Position numbers and translations under genes: made by a program. This document shows, one piece after another, positions 1-7,461 of a stretch of DNA of 17,063 nucleotides. Position 1 is the stretch's first letter; each line of letters opens with the position of its first letter. This DNA is from Deltaproteobacteria bacterium RIFCSPLOWO2_12_FULL_60_16 (GTDB taxonomy: Bacteria > Desulfobacterota > Binatia > UBA9968), in assembly GCA_001798565.1 (NCBI GenBank), contig MGSR01000128.1, positions 1 through 17,063 of the forward strand, written 5' to 3'. The notes below the pieces were generated by a model that saw nothing but the letters and a program-made list of their open reading frames with translations, did no database searches and was not told where the DNA came from.

Positions 1-76
1 CGGCGCGATCAAAAAGAAGGAAGACACCCATCGGATGGCCGAGGCCAACAGGGCCTTTGCCCATTACCGCTGGTAA
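1..76 (+). CDS. rpsG: 30S ribosomal protein S7, C-terminal end only (partial)
   Basis: Only the last 24 codons are present, read in the frame beginning at base 2 and ending at TAA 74-76. They encode a basic C-terminal helix ending in EANRAFAHYRW, the characteristic end of bacterial S7, which binds the 3' major domain of 16S rRNA and nucleates the small-subunit head. Its position directly upstream of fusA is the standard str-operon order (rpsL-rpsG-fusA). The rest of the gene lies outside the window. A terminator-like hairpin begins 25 bases after its stop codon, which is unusual inside this operon. The identification rests on the short tail and on context, and both agree. Confidence 0.93.
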   Translation, partial: GAIKKKEDTHRMAEANRAFAHYRW

Positions 77-101
77 TTGATTCAAGTAAGCGAGGGACAG
101 G

Positions 102-131
102 AAGGAGGCGGGTCAACCGCCTCCTTTTTTT
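102..131 (+). terminator. Rho-independent terminator or attenuator between rpsG and fusA
   Basis: A perfect 8-bp GC-rich stem (GGAGGCGG 104-111 with CCGCCTCC 117-124) closes a 5-nt loop (GTCAA). It is followed directly by seven T (125-131), and A102-A103 can extend the stem into the T-run. This is the textbook intrinsic terminator shape in the + direction. It lies after the rpsG stop and only 18 nt before the fusA ATG, so there is no room for a promoter between it and fusA. It must therefore be leaky or regulated, or fusA must start from a promoter inside or upstream of it. Confidence 0.85.
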
Positions 132-149
132 CCCCACCAACGAGGGAAA

Positions 150-2249
150 ATGGCAAGGACTGCTTCACTAGAAAGGGCTACTTCACTGGATAGGACCCGC
201 AATATCGGGATTATGGCGCATATCGATGCGGGCAAGACCACGACTACCGAGCGGGTCCTCTATTATACCGGGATCAACTATAAGATCGGCGAGGTGCATG
301 AGGGAACCGCCACTATGGACTGGATGGTCCAAGAGCAGGAGCGGGGCATTACTATTACTTCGGCGGCCACCACCTGTTTCTGGCGGGACCATCGGATCAA
401 CCTCATCGATACTCCCGGTCACGTCGATTTTACCATCGAGGTCGAGCGCTCGCTCAGGGTTCTCGACGGGGCGGTCGCGGTTTTTTGTTCGGTGGGCGGG
501 GTCGAGCCCCAGACGGAGACAGTCTGGCGTCAGGCGGACAAATACCGGGTCCCGCGCATCGCCTTCGTCAACAAAATGGATCGTCTTGGAGCCGACTTTT
601 TCCGCGCCGTGCGGATGATTCAAGAACGGCTGGGAGCCCGTCCGGTTCCCTTGCAGCTGCCGATCGGCGCAGAGGAGAATTTTAAAGGCGTCGTGGACCT
701 CGTACAGATGAAGGCGGTGGTATGGGACGAGGAGAGCCTCGGCGCCAAATACCGCGTCGAGCCGATTCCCGGCGGGCTTGCCGGGCAGGCCGAAGAGTAC
801 CGGGAGAAACTCCTGGAGGCGATCGCGGATTGCAATGAATCCGTCATGGAAAAATATCTCGACGGCCGCGAGATCACAGAGACGGAGCTGCGCGGGGCGA
901 TCCGGCAGGCGGGGCTGGAACTGAAGATCGTTCCGGTTTTGTGCGGCGCCGCCTTTAGAAACAAGGGCGTGCAGCTGTTGCTCGATGCGGTGGTCGATTA
1001 TCTGCCGTCCCCTCTGGATGTTCCGCCGCTGCGCGGCATCCATCCGACCTCGCAGAAGGAGGAGGAGCGGCCGCCGAAGGATGAGGCGCCCTTTTCAGCG
1101 CTCGCCTTCAAGATCATGACCGATCCCTTTGTCGGTACGCTTACTTTTTTCCGCGTTTATTCCGGCGCGTTGTTCTCCGGCTCCAGCGTATACAACTCTA
1201 CCAAGGGAAAGAGGGAGAGGATCGGGCGCCTGCTCAAGATGCATGCGAACAAGCGGGAGGAGATCAAGGAGGTCTATGCCGGCGACATTGCGGCCGCCGT
1301 CGGCTTGAGGACGGCGACCACCGGAGACACGCTGTGCGATGAGGACCACCCGATTATTCTGGAATCGATTGAATTCCCGGAGCCGGTCATCTCTATCGCC
1401 ATTGAACCAAAGAGCAAGGCGGACCAGGAAAAGCTCGGCCTCTCCCTGCAAAAGCTCACCACGGAGGATCCCTCCTTCAGGGTCCGGACCGACGAAGAAA
1501 CCGGGCAGACGATCATCTCCGGCATGGGAGAGCTTCACTTGGAGATCATTGTCGACCGCCTGTTGAGAGAATTCAATGTAGGCGCCAATGTCGGCAAGCC
1601 TCAAGTCGCCTATAAAGAGACGGTTCGCAAGGCAGTGGAGCGCGAAGGAAAATTCATCCGCCAGACCGGTGGACGAGGACAGTACGGGCACGTCTATCTC
1701 AGGGTGGAGCCGCAGCCGGCCGGAAAGGGATTCGAGTTTGCCAACGCCATCAAGGGCGGCTCGATTCCGCGCGAGTACATCCCCGCGGTAGAAAAAGGGG
1801 TGAAGGAGGCGACGGAGAGCGGCGCCCTGGCCGGCTATCCCATCGTAGACGTCAAGGTCACGCTCCTCGACGGGAGTTATCACGAGGTGGATTCCTCCGA
1901 GATCGCCTTTAAGATCGCCGGCTCGATGGCCTTTAAGGAAGCGGTGGGCAAGGCGTTCCCGGTGCTGCTCGAGCCCATCATGGCCGTGGAAGTCGTGGTG
2001 CCGGAGGAATTTATGGGCGAAGTCATCGGAGATATCAGTTCCCGGCGGGGAAAAGTCCTGGGTATGGACACCCGACCTGCGGCTCAGGTCATCGACGCGC
2101 GCGTCCCGCTGGCCGAGATGTTTGGCTACGCCACAGACCTGCGCTCGATGACTCAGGGAAGGGCGACGTACACGATGCAGTTTTCCCACTATGAGCCCGT
2201 GCCCGCTACGATCTCCGAAGAGATCAGCGCGAAGGCGGTCGGGCTGTAG
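150..2249 (+). CDS. fusA: Elongation factor G (EF-G)
   Basis: This 699-residue translational GTPase drives tRNA-mRNA translocation and, with RRF, ribosome recycling. All G motifs are visible: P-loop AHIDAGKT (residues 23-30), switch I RGITIT (65-70), DTPGH (87-91) and NKMD (141-144). Domains II-V follow, with domain IV starting near residue 485 and containing the conserved GGRGQYGHV segment. Length matches the family (about 690-705). The ATG at 150 is preceded by GAGGG (143-147). The N-terminus carries about six extra residues ahead of the [12 protein letters not shown] block because of an 18-nt imperfect tandem duplication at 160-195. It is followed by rpsJ after 23 bp, so tuf, often next in this operon, is absent here. 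Confidence 0.99.
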   Translation: MARTASLERATSLDRTRNIGIMAHIDAGKTTTTERVLYYTGINYKIGEVHEGTATMDWMVQEQERGITITSAATTCFWRDHRINLIDTPGHVDFTIEVERSLRVLDGAVAVFCSVGGVEPQTETVWRQADKYRVPRIAFVNKMDRLGADFFRAVRMIQERLGARPVPLQLPIGAEENFKGVVDLVQMKAVVWDEESLGAKYRVEPIPGGLAGQAEEYREKLLEAIADCNESVMEKYLDGREITETELRGAIRQAGLELKIVPVLCGAAFRNKGVQLLLDAVVDYLPSPLDVPPLRGIHPTSQKEEERPPKDEAPFSALAFKIMTDPFVGTLTFFRVYSGALFSGSSVYNSTKGKRERIGRLLKMHANKREEIKEVYAGDIAAAVGLRTATTGDTLCDEDHPIILESIEFPEPVISIAIEPKSKADQEKLGLSLQKLTTEDPSFRVRTDEETGQTIISGMGELHLEIIVDRLLREFNVGANVGKPQVAYKETVRKAVEREGKFIRQTGGRGQYGHVYLRVEPQPAGKGFEFANAIKGGSIPREYIPAVEKGVKEATESGALAGYPIVDVKVTLLDGSYHEVDSSEIAFKIAGSMAFKEAVGKAFPVLLEPIMAVEVVVPEEFMGEVIGDISSRRGKVLGMDTRPAAQVIDARVPLAEMFGYATDLRSMTQGRATYTMQFSHYEPVPATISEEISAKAVGL
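160..195 (+). repeat. 18-nt imperfect tandem duplication in the 5' end of fusA
   Basis: Two adjacent 18-nt units, 160-177 and 178-195, match at 14 of 18 positions and encode the related hexapeptides [12 protein letters not shown] in the EF-G N-terminal tail. The duplication is in frame and lies before the P-loop. It shifts the P-loop about six residues downstream compared with typical EF-G. It probably arose by replication slippage and has since diverged. Confidence 0.65.
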
Positions 2250-2272
2250 GCGAGTTTTGATGTGAGCGCATT

Positions 2273-2581
2273 ATGAACGAGAAGATTCGGATTCGGTTAA
2301 AGGCTTATGACCATCGCGTCCTGGACCAGTCGGTCGGGGAAATCGTCGAGACCGTAAAGCGGACCGGGGGGAGGGTCGCCGGACCTATTCCTCTGCCCAC
2401 GCACATCGAGCGCTTTACGGTCAATCGTTCTCCCCACGTGGATAAGAAGTCGAGAGAGCAGTTTGAGATTCGCACCCATAAGCGGCTGCTCGACATCCTG
2501 GAACCGACCCAGCAGACCATTGATGCCCTGGGGAAGCTGGATCTGGCCGCAGGCGTGGACGTGGAGATAAAACTCCAGTAG
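2273..2581 (+). CDS. rpsJ: 30S ribosomal protein S10 (NusE)
   Basis: This 102-residue protein has the length and signature of bacterial S10: [16 protein letters not shown] at the N-terminus, then [35 protein letters not shown] spanning the long beta-hairpin, and a VDVEIKL C-terminus. S10 sits in the head of the 30S subunit and also acts as NusE in antitermination and transcription-translation coupling. It starts the S10 block. The fusA stop is only 23 bp upstream, so there is no long leader here of the kind through which L4 autoregulates the E. coli S10 operon. A weak GTGAG lies 7-11 nt before the ATG. A large heptamer palindrome follows the stop. Confidence 0.99.
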   Translation: MNEKIRIRLKAYDHRVLDQSVGEIVETVKRTGGRVAGPIPLPTHIERFTVNRSPHVDKKSREQFEIRTHKRLLDILEPTQQTIDALGKLDLAAGVDVEIKLQ

Positions 2582-2584
2582 CAG

Positions 2585-2681
2585 CTAGTTAATAGTTATT
2601 CGTTATTAGTTATTGGACAACAACATCCGCTGACAGGTGAGGGCAAAAACTAGTAACCAGCAACCAGGAACTAATAACTAG
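2585..2681 (+). repeat. Heptamer-array palindrome in the rpsJ-rplC spacer
   Basis: The 102-bp spacer is dominated by two arms of degenerate 7-nt units. The left arm has units starting at 2587, 2594, 2601 and 2608 (type AGTTATT). The right arm has units starting at 2651, 2658, 2665, 2672 and 2679 (type TARTAAC). Folding 2585-2616 on 2650-2681 in a single register gives 23 Watson-Crick pairs, 4 G-U pairs and 5 mismatches out of 32, with a 33-nt apical loop. The perfect core is GTTATTAGTT (2602-2611) with AACTAATAAC (2669-2678). The right arm runs up to the rplC ATG. No T-run follows, so it is not a standard terminator. Confidence 0.85.
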
Positions 2682-2683
2682 CA

Positions 2684-3322
2684 ATGAACGGCCTCATAGG
2701 GAAGAAAATCGGGATGACTCAGGTGTTTGGCGCGGACGGGAGCGTAGTTCCGGTCACCGTGATCCAGACCGGGCCGTGCGTGATCGTGCAGAAGAGGGAG
2801 ATGGAGAGAGACGGATACAAGGCCTTGCAGGTCGGTTTTGGCAGCAAGAAAAGCCAGAGAGTGAATAAGCCCGAGCAGGGCCATCTGGTCAAGGCGGGCA
2901 AAGGGGCTTTTCAGGTCTTGCGGGAATTCCGCTTAGATGACGTGGCCCAGTACGAATTGGGGCAGGAGATCAAGGTGTCCGATCTTTTTAAGGTGGGGGA
3001 TCGGGTGGACGTCAGCGGCACGAGCAAGGGCAGAGGCTTTGCCGGGGTGATCAAGCGCTGGGGATTCAGCGGCTTCCCCGCTTCGCACGGGACCCATGAG
3101 TACTTCCGTCACGGCGGCGCCATCGGCAACCGCTCCTATCCCGGGCGGGTCTTCAAGGGGAAGAGAATGGCCGGCCACTGGGGAAATGAGCGGATATCGG
3201 TGCAGAACCTCGAGGTGGTTGGAGTTCGGGCGGAGGAAAACCTGCTTCTGGTCAAGGGAGCGGTCCCGGGCGCGAGACGGGGAGTGCTATTGATCCGGCG
3301 GTCGGTAAAGGGGAACAAATAG
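2684..3322 (+). CDS. rplC: 50S ribosomal protein L3
   Basis: This 212-residue protein begins NGLIGKKIGMTQVF and carries the family signature GTSKGRGFAGVIKRWGFSG (residues 112-130), followed by the loop that reaches the peptidyl-transferase centre (PGRVFKGKRMAGHWGNER, about 153-170). L3 is one of the first proteins to assemble on 23S rRNA. At the position of the glutamine methylated by PrmB in E. coli (Gln150, in MAGQMG), this protein has His165. The ATG at 2684 gives the conserved N-terminus. The nearest purine-rich stretch (AGGAA 2666-2670) is too far away to be a good ribosome-binding site, because the spacer palindrome abuts the start codon. rplD follows after two bases. Confidence 0.99.
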   Translation: MNGLIGKKIGMTQVFGADGSVVPVTVIQTGPCVIVQKREMERDGYKALQVGFGSKKSQRVNKPEQGHLVKAGKGAFQVLREFRLDDVAQYELGQEIKVSDLFKVGDRVDVSGTSKGRGFAGVIKRWGFSGFPASHGTHEYFRHGGAIGNRSYPGRVFKGKRMAGHWGNERISVQNLEVVGVRAEENLLLVKGAVPGARRGVLLIRRSVKGNK

Positions 3323-3324
3323 CC

Positions 3325-3921
3325 ATGGAAGTTCGCGTGATCCACCCTCAGCTCAATGAGGAGATCTTCGGGGTCAAGACCCGGCCCCATCTGCTGCATC
3401 AGGCGGTGGCCATGCAATTGGGCAACCGCCGGGCCGGCACGGCATCGACCAAGACGAAAGGGTTTGTACGCGGGGGCGGGAAAAAGCCGTGGCGCCAGAA
3501 GGGGACGGGAAGGGCCCGCGCCGGGAGCAACCGCTCTCCGCTTTGGGTCGGCGGCGGCACCATTTTCGGCCCGCAGCCGCGAGACTACTCCTACCGGTTG
3601 CCCAAGAAGGCTCGAAGAGAGGCTCTGCTCTCGGCCTTAAGCCTTAAGAATCGCGACGGCAAGATCATCGTCTTGGACAAGCTGGAGATGGCAGAGGCCA
3701 AGACCAAGCTGATGCGCAAGATGCTGGAGGATCTCCAGGTCGAAAAGGCCCTGATCGTGATTGCCCAATCGGACGAAAAGGTGCAGCGCGCGGCGCAGAA
3801 TCTTCCCAACGTTAAGGTGCTCCGGGCCGAGGGAGTGAATGTGTATGATCTGCTGCGCTACGAGCATCTCATCTTGACCGAGGGATCCTTGAAGCTGCTG
3901 GAGGAGAGGTTGGCGGCATGA
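3325..3921 (+). CDS. rplD: 50S ribosomal protein L4
   Basis: This 198-residue protein shows the L4 tunnel-loop signature GGGKKPWRQKGTGRARAG followed by SPLWVGGGTIFGPQPRDYSYRLPKKARREAL (about residues 49-98), then the globular Rossmann-like part ending in HLILTEGSLKLLEERL. The extended loop lines the constriction of the peptide exit tunnel, where macrolide-resistance mutations occur in other bacteria. In E. coli L4 also represses the S10 operon through its leader. No comparable leader is visible here. AAGGGGA about 10 nt upstream can serve as ribosome-binding site. The stop overlaps the rplW start as ATGA. Confidence 0.99.
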   Translation: MEVRVIHPQLNEEIFGVKTRPHLLHQAVAMQLGNRRAGTASTKTKGFVRGGGKKPWRQKGTGRARAGSNRSPLWVGGGTIFGPQPRDYSYRLPKKARREALLSALSLKNRDGKIIVLDKLEMAEAKTKLMRKMLEDLQVEKALIVIAQSDEKVQRAAQNLPNVKVLRAEGVNVYDLLRYEHLILTEGSLKLLEERLAA

Positions 3922-4208
3922 GAGAGCCCGAGCAAATCATCCAAGCCCCGTTGATCACCGAGAAGGGCTCCCTGCTTGTGGAGAAGGGCAATCAGGTGCT
4001 TTTTAAAGTTCGACCCGACGCCAACAAGGTCGAGGTCAAGAAGGCGGTTGAGGTTTTGTTCAAGGTAAAGGTGCTTAAGGTGAGGATGATTCGCTGTCTG
4101 GGAAAGGTCCGAAGGGTCGGCAGGAACATGGGGCGTCTCCCTCAGTGGAAGAAGGCGTACGTCACGTTGAAGGAAGGGGACAAGATCGACTTTTTGGGCG
4201 GCGTGTAA
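3918..4208 (+). CDS. rplW: 50S ribosomal protein L23
   Basis: This 96-residue protein has the L23 core: IIQAPLITEKG at the N-terminus, FKVRPDANKVEVKKAVEVLFKVKVLKVR, the extended loop GKVRRVGRNMGRLPQWKKAYVTL, and a terminal KEGDKIDFL. L23 sits at the tunnel exit and is the docking point for trigger factor and SRP. Its ATG overlaps the rplD TGA by four bases, a typical translational-coupling arrangement. Length is normal for the family. The 83-bp spacer that follows holds a heptamer palindrome. Confidence 0.99.
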   Translation: MREPEQIIQAPLITEKGSLLVEKGNQVLFKVRPDANKVEVKKAVEVLFKVKVLKVRMIRCLGKVRRVGRNMGRLPQWKKAYVTLKEGDKIDFLGGV

Positions 4209-4210
4209 TT

Positions 4211-4285
4211 TCGTTACTCGTTAATCGTATATCCGTGTAATCGCGGATAACTAACGAATAACGAGTAACCAATAACGAATAACGG
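4211..4285 (+). repeat. Heptamer-array palindrome in the rplW-rplB spacer
   Basis: The right half is a clean tandem array of heptamers of consensus TAACNAR, starting at 4252, 4259, 4266 and 4273, plus a partial unit at 4280-4285. It pairs with the left half. GTTACTCGTTA (4213-4223) is the perfect 11-bp complement of 4259-4269, and an apical stem TATCCG (4230-4235) pairs with CGGATA (4244-4249) around an 8-nt loop. The array ends six bases before the rplB ATG and leaves no recognisable Shine-Dalgarno sequence. It shares sequence and layout with the element between secY and adk. No T-run follows the stem. Confidence 0.87.
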
Positions 4286-4291
4286 TAAAAG

Positions 4292-5116
4292 ATGGCCATT
4301 AAAACTTACAAGCCGACCTCTGCGGGGATGCGGTTTCGCACCGGGCTCACTTTTGACGAAATCACTAAGGTAGAGCCGCAGAAGAACCTACAGCGTCCTC
4401 TCAAGCGAAGCGGGGGGCGGAACAATACGGGGCGGATTACCAGCGGTCATCGAGGCGGTAGGCATAAACGTCTCTACCGGCTGATTGATTTCAAGCGCGA
4501 CAAGAAGGGTATTCCGGCGCGAGTCGAGGCGGTTGAGTATGATCCCAACCGCGCTGCCCGGATCGCTCTACTCTGTTACGCCGACGGGGAGCGACGCTAT
4601 ATCTTGGCGCCCGAGCAGCTCAAGGTGGGCGATGCGGTGATTTCCGGCGAGGACAAAGTCGATATCAAGCCGGGGAATTGTCTCCCGCTCAAGTTTATTT
4701 CCGTGGGCTCCGTGATCCACAACATTGAGCTGAAGATCGGGAAAGGCGGGCAGTTGGTCCGGAGCGCCGGCGCCGGGGCTCAGTTGATGGCCAAGGAAGG
4801 GAACTACGCGCTGGTGAAGCTCCCCTCCGGAGAGCTGCGTAATGTGTTAGCCGAGTGCCGTGCTACCATCGGCCAGGTCGGAAACCTGGAACAGCAGAAT
4901 ATCTCCGTGGGAAAGGCGGGGAGGTCGCGCTGGCGCGGCAGAAGGCCGTGGTCTCGAGGGATGGCGAAAAACCCCGTGGACCACCCGCACGGGGGAGGAG
5001 AGGGCCGTTCCAAGGGGAACCATCCGCAGACTCCTTGGGGCAAGCCCACTAAAGGCTACAAAACCAGGAAGAACCGGGCGTCGGATAAATATATTGTGAA
5101 GCGCAGAGAGGCTTGA
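4292..5116 (+). CDS. rplB: 50S ribosomal protein L2
   Basis: This 274-residue protein matches full-length L2. It starts [16 protein letters not shown], has the RNA-binding block [22 protein letters not shown] (residues 42-63), the SH3-like core, and the C-terminal signature [13 protein letters not shown] (227-239). His231 corresponds to the E. coli His229 important for peptidyl transfer. L2 binds 23S rRNA domain IV and the subunit interface. The residue before the NPVDHP block is Lys where E. coli has Met (GMAKNP rather than GTAMNP). The upstream heptamer array leaves no clear ribosome-binding site. The stop sits five bases before the rpsS ATG. Confidence 0.99.
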   Translation: MAIKTYKPTSAGMRFRTGLTFDEITKVEPQKNLQRPLKRSGGRNNTGRITSGHRGGRHKRLYRLIDFKRDKKGIPARVEAVEYDPNRAARIALLCYADGERRYILAPEQLKVGDAVISGEDKVDIKPGNCLPLKFISVGSVIHNIELKIGKGGQLVRSAGAGAQLMAKEGNYALVKLPSGELRNVLAECRATIGQVGNLEQQNISVGKAGRSRWRGRRPWSRGMAKNPVDHPHGGGEGRSKGNHPQTPWGKPTKGYKTRKNRASDKYIVKRREA

Positions 5117-5121
5117 ACCCG

Positions 5122-5496
5122 ATGGCACGCTCAATCAAAAAGGGGCCCTTTGTGGATGACCACCTGAGGCGCAAGGTCGAGGCGCTGAATGAGACCAGGC
5201 AAAAGCGGGTGCTGAAGACCTGGTCGCGCCGTTCGACCATTACGCCGGAGATGGTCGGGCACACGATCGCGGTCCACAACGGCAGGAAGTTTATTCCGGT
5301 GTTCGTCACGGAGAACATGGTGGGGCACAAGCTCGGGGAGTTTTCTCCGACGCGGACCTTTTTCATCCATTCGGGAGATCGAAAAGGAGAAGCCAAAGAG
5401 ACCGTTCCGGCCGGGGCTCCGGCAGCGCCCGGGGCGCCGCAGCCTGCGGCGGCTCCTAAGGCGCCGGCGCCGGCCGCTCCGAAGGCAGGGGCATAA
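5122..5496 (+). CDS. rpsS: 30S ribosomal protein S19 with Ala/Pro-rich C-terminal tail
   Basis: The first 90 or so residues are a standard S19: [14 protein letters not shown], then [37 protein letters not shown] and TRTF. S19 lies in the 30S head with S13 and contacts the A-site finger bridge. I chose ATG 5122 because it gives the conserved MARS start with GAGAGG (5106-5111) upstream. An in-frame TTG at 5113 would add three residues and overlap the rplB stop. The family usually ends near residue 92, but here a tail extends to 124, and 23 of the last 31 residues are Ala or Pro. The tail DNA is low-complexity and very GC-rich. The stop overlaps the rplV ATG by one base. Confidence 0.98.
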   Translation: MARSIKKGPFVDDHLRRKVEALNETRQKRVLKTWSRRSTITPEMVGHTIAVHNGRKFIPVFVTENMVGHKLGEFSPTRTFFIHSGDRKGEAKETVPAGAPAAPGAPQPAAAPKAPAPAAPKAGA

Positions 5497-5840
5497 TGGA
5501 AACGCGAGCCGTTACCAAATTTATCCGGCTTTCCCCCCGCAAGGTGAGACTGGTCGTTGACCAGATCCGCGGCAAAGGGGTCGAGGAGGCGCTAAACATC
5601 TTGAAGTTTACTCCTCAACGCTCCGCCGCGCTCGTGAGCAAGACGCTGCGGGCGGCGGTCGCGAACGCGGAGAGCAGTCAGAGCGTGGATGTCGACAGGC
5701 TTTACGTCAAGCGAGTAGCCGTGGATGAGGGGGGCATGTGGAAGCGCTTCATGCCTCGGGCCATGGGCCGGGCGACGCGGATTCGTAAACGGCTCAGCCA
5801 TATTACCGTAGTGCTGGATGAGATGGGCGAGAGGAGCTGA
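5496..5840 (+). CDS. rplV: 50S ribosomal protein L22
   Basis: This 114-residue protein has the L22 features: AVTKFIRLSPRKVRLVVDQIRGK at the N-terminus, the LRAAVANAE helix, and the long beta-hairpin VDEGGMWKRFMPRAMGRATRIRKRLSHITVVL, which lines the exit tunnel opposite L4. Its ATG shares a base with the rpsS TAA stop, so translation is probably coupled. Length is typical (110-115). rpsC begins six bases after its stop. Confidence 0.99.
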   Translation: METRAVTKFIRLSPRKVRLVVDQIRGKGVEEALNILKFTPQRSAALVSKTLRAAVANAESSQSVDVDRLYVKRVAVDEGGMWKRFMPRAMGRATRIRKRLSHITVVLDEMGERS

Positions 5841-5846
5841 TTCTCA

Positions 5847-6509
5847 ATGGGACAGAAGACGCATCCGAAACTCTTCCGCATCGGGGTCATTGACACTTGG
5901 GACTCCAAATGGTACGCGAGCCACGACTATGTGAAGCTGCTCCATGAGGATTTTAAGATCAAGAAGTTTCTCAAGAGCCGTCTCTACCACGCGGGCATCT
6001 CGAAGATCGAGATCGAGAGGGCGGCCAACAAGGCCAAGATCAACATCCATACCGCCCGCCCCGGCATCGTCATCGGCAAAAAGGGAGCGGAAATCGAGAA
6101 GCTCAAAGAGGAGCTCGGCCGCCTCACGGATCGAGAGACCTATCTCAATATCATCGAGGTGCGTCGGCCCGATCTCGACGGGCAGCTCGTGTCGGAAAAC
6201 GTCGCCCTCCAGTTGGAGCGCAGGGTGGCCTTCCGCCGGGCCATGAAAGAGAGCGTCGCGCGGGCGATGAGGATGGGGGCGCAGGGGATAAAGATCCAGT
6301 GTGCCGGCCGGCTGGGGGGATCAGAGATCGCGCGAACCGAGTGGTATCGCGAGGGCCGAGTGCCCTTGCATACCCTGCGCGCCGATATTAGCTACGGCTT
6401 CGGGGAGTCCAAGACGACCTACGGTGTTATCGGGGTTAAGGTCTGGATCTTCCGGGGTGAGGTCTTGACCGAAGAGGAGCAGCAGCAAAAGGCGGTGCTG
6501 GGAGGGTAG
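5847..6509 (+). CDS. rpsC: 30S ribosomal protein S3
   Basis: This 220-residue protein starts [12 protein letters not shown] and has the type-II KH domain with GxxG loop GKKG (residues 77-80, in [19 protein letters not shown]). The C-terminal half ends in [17 protein letters not shown]3 forms the mRNA entry channel with S4 and S5 and contributes helicase activity. GAGGAG (5831-5836) lies ten bases before the ATG. The C-terminus is short, with little extension beyond the conserved IFRGE block. rplP follows after nine bases. Confidence 0.99.
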   Translation: MGQKTHPKLFRIGVIDTWDSKWYASHDYVKLLHEDFKIKKFLKSRLYHAGISKIEIERAANKAKINIHTARPGIVIGKKGAEIEKLKEELGRLTDRETYLNIIEVRRPDLDGQLVSENVALQLERRVAFRRAMKESVARAMRMGAQGIKIQCAGRLGGSEIARTEWYREGRVPLHTLRADISYGFGESKTTYGVIGVKVWIFRGEVLTEEEQQQKAVLGG

Positions 6510-6518
6510 GGTTGAGAG

Positions 6519-6944
6519 ATGCTGGAGCCTAAAAAGGTAAAATATCGGAAGCAGCAGAAGGGGCGAAGGGCGGGGATGGCCTTGCGCGGATCCACTTTGG
6601 CCTTTGGCGACTACGGGCTGAAGGCTGTGGATCGAGGCTGGCTCACTGCGCGAGAGATCGAGGCCGCCCGTATCGCCTTGACCCGCTACTTGAAGCGGGG
6701 AGGAAAGGTGTGGATCCGAATTTTCCCGGATAAGCCTCTCACCAAGAAACCTGCGGAGACGAGAATGGGAAAGGGCAAGGGCTCTCCTGAGGTGTGGGTG
6801 GCGGTGATCAAGCCGGGAAGGATTCTCTTTGAAATGGAGGGGGTGCAGGGCGACCTGGCTCGCGAGGCGTTCCGTTTGGCCTCGCACAAGCTCTCTATCC
6901 CCACGATCTGCGTCGAGCGAAGAGGGTTGACCCATGGAGCCTAA
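6519..6944 (+). CDS. rplP: 50S ribosomal protein L16
   Basis: This 141-residue protein has the L16 signature [31 protein letters not shown], then ITRY-like [57 protein letters not shown]16 is a late-assembling protein near the A-site and the central protuberance. The conserved Arg of [12 protein letters not shown] (hydroxylated by RoxA/YcfD in E. coli) is present, around residue 82. The last 11 bases overlap the start of rpmC in a different frame, so the two are probably translationally coupled. Confidence 0.98.
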   Translation: MLEPKKVKYRKQQKGRRAGMALRGSTLAFGDYGLKAVDRGWLTAREIEAARIALTRYLKRGGKVWIRIFPDKPLTKKPAETRMGKGKGSPEVWVAVIKPGRILFEMEGVQGDLAREAFRLASHKLSIPTICVERRGLTHGA

Positions 6945-7137
6945 GGAGCTGAGAGAGCTCAGCACCGAGGAGCTCACCCACAAGTGCGGCGAGCTCAAAG
7001 AGGAGATCTTTCATTTGAAGCTGCGCAGGGCCACCAGCCGGTTGGAGAATCCCATGAAGCTCAAGCAGAGCAAGCGGGATCTGGCTCGGGTGGAGACTAT
7101 CCTCAGGGAACGGGCGTTATCGCAAAGGGCAGGGTGA
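6934..7137 (+). CDS. rpmC: 50S ribosomal protein L29
   Basis: This 67-residue, two-helix coiled-coil protein starts [12 protein letters not shown], contains [39 protein letters not shown], and is typical of L29 in length and composition. L29 packs beside L23 at the tunnel exit and helps form the docking site for SRP and trigger factor. Its ATG is inside the end of rplP (11-nt overlap). GAGGG within rplP, at about 6922-6926, could be its ribosome-binding site. rpsQ follows one base after the stop. Confidence 0.97.
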   Translation: MEPKELRELSTEELTHKCGELKEEIFHLKLRRATSRLENPMKLKQSKRDLARVETILRERALSQRAG

Positions 7138-7138
7138 G

Positions 7139-7438
7139 ATGCATCAGAGAGGAATGAGCAAAGAACGCAAGGGCGTGGTGGCGAGCAATCGGATGCACAA
7201 GACCGTCGTGGTCTCTGTGGAGCGGATCGTCATGCATCCGAAATATAAGAAGTTTCTCAAGCGCCGAACCAAGGTGAAGGCCCACGACGAGAAAAATGAG
7301 TGCCAGGTGGGCGATCGCGTGCTGATCGTCGAATGTCGGCCCCTCAGTCGGGAAAAGCGCTGGCGCGTGAGTCGAATCCTGGAGCGGGCCGTGGCCGGGG
7401 ATAGAGAAGCAGCCGCCGATACCCAGCCCGCAGCTTAA
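7139..7438 (+). CDS. rpsQ: 30S ribosomal protein S17
   Basis: This 99-residue OB-fold protein has the S17 signature [69 protein letters not shown]17 is a primary 16S rRNA 5'-domain binder. ATG 7139 gives an extra MHQRG before the usual start. ATG 7154 (MSKERKG) is an alternative, but the only purine stretch before it (GAGAGGA) directly touches that codon, so I prefer 7139 with AGGGTGA just upstream. The C-terminus has about 15 residues of Ala-rich tail beyond the conserved core. Confidence 0.97.
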   Translation: MHQRGMSKERKGVVASNRMHKTVVVSVERIVMHPKYKKFLKRRTKVKAHDEKNECQVGDRVLIVECRPLSREKRWRVSRILERAVAGDREAAADTQPAA

Positions 7439-7461
7439 GTCGCGCGTGGAAAGATCAACCG

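Noticed and set aside
57..85. Possible promoter for fusA (TTGCCC at 57-62 with a weak AT-rich stretch after it)
   Set aside because: No -10 hexamer at 16-18 bp spacing resembles TATAAT, and the transcript would still cross the terminator hairpin.
183..2189. Long open frames on the minus strand opposite fusA (183-1043 and 1095-2189)
   Set aside because: They have no recognisable domain, no ribosome-binding context, and are exact shadows of the GC-rich codon pattern of fusA.
2613..2641. TTGGAC (2613-2618) as a -35 box before rplC
   Set aside because: No -10 element lies at the right distance, and the hexamer is part of a heptamer repeat arm.
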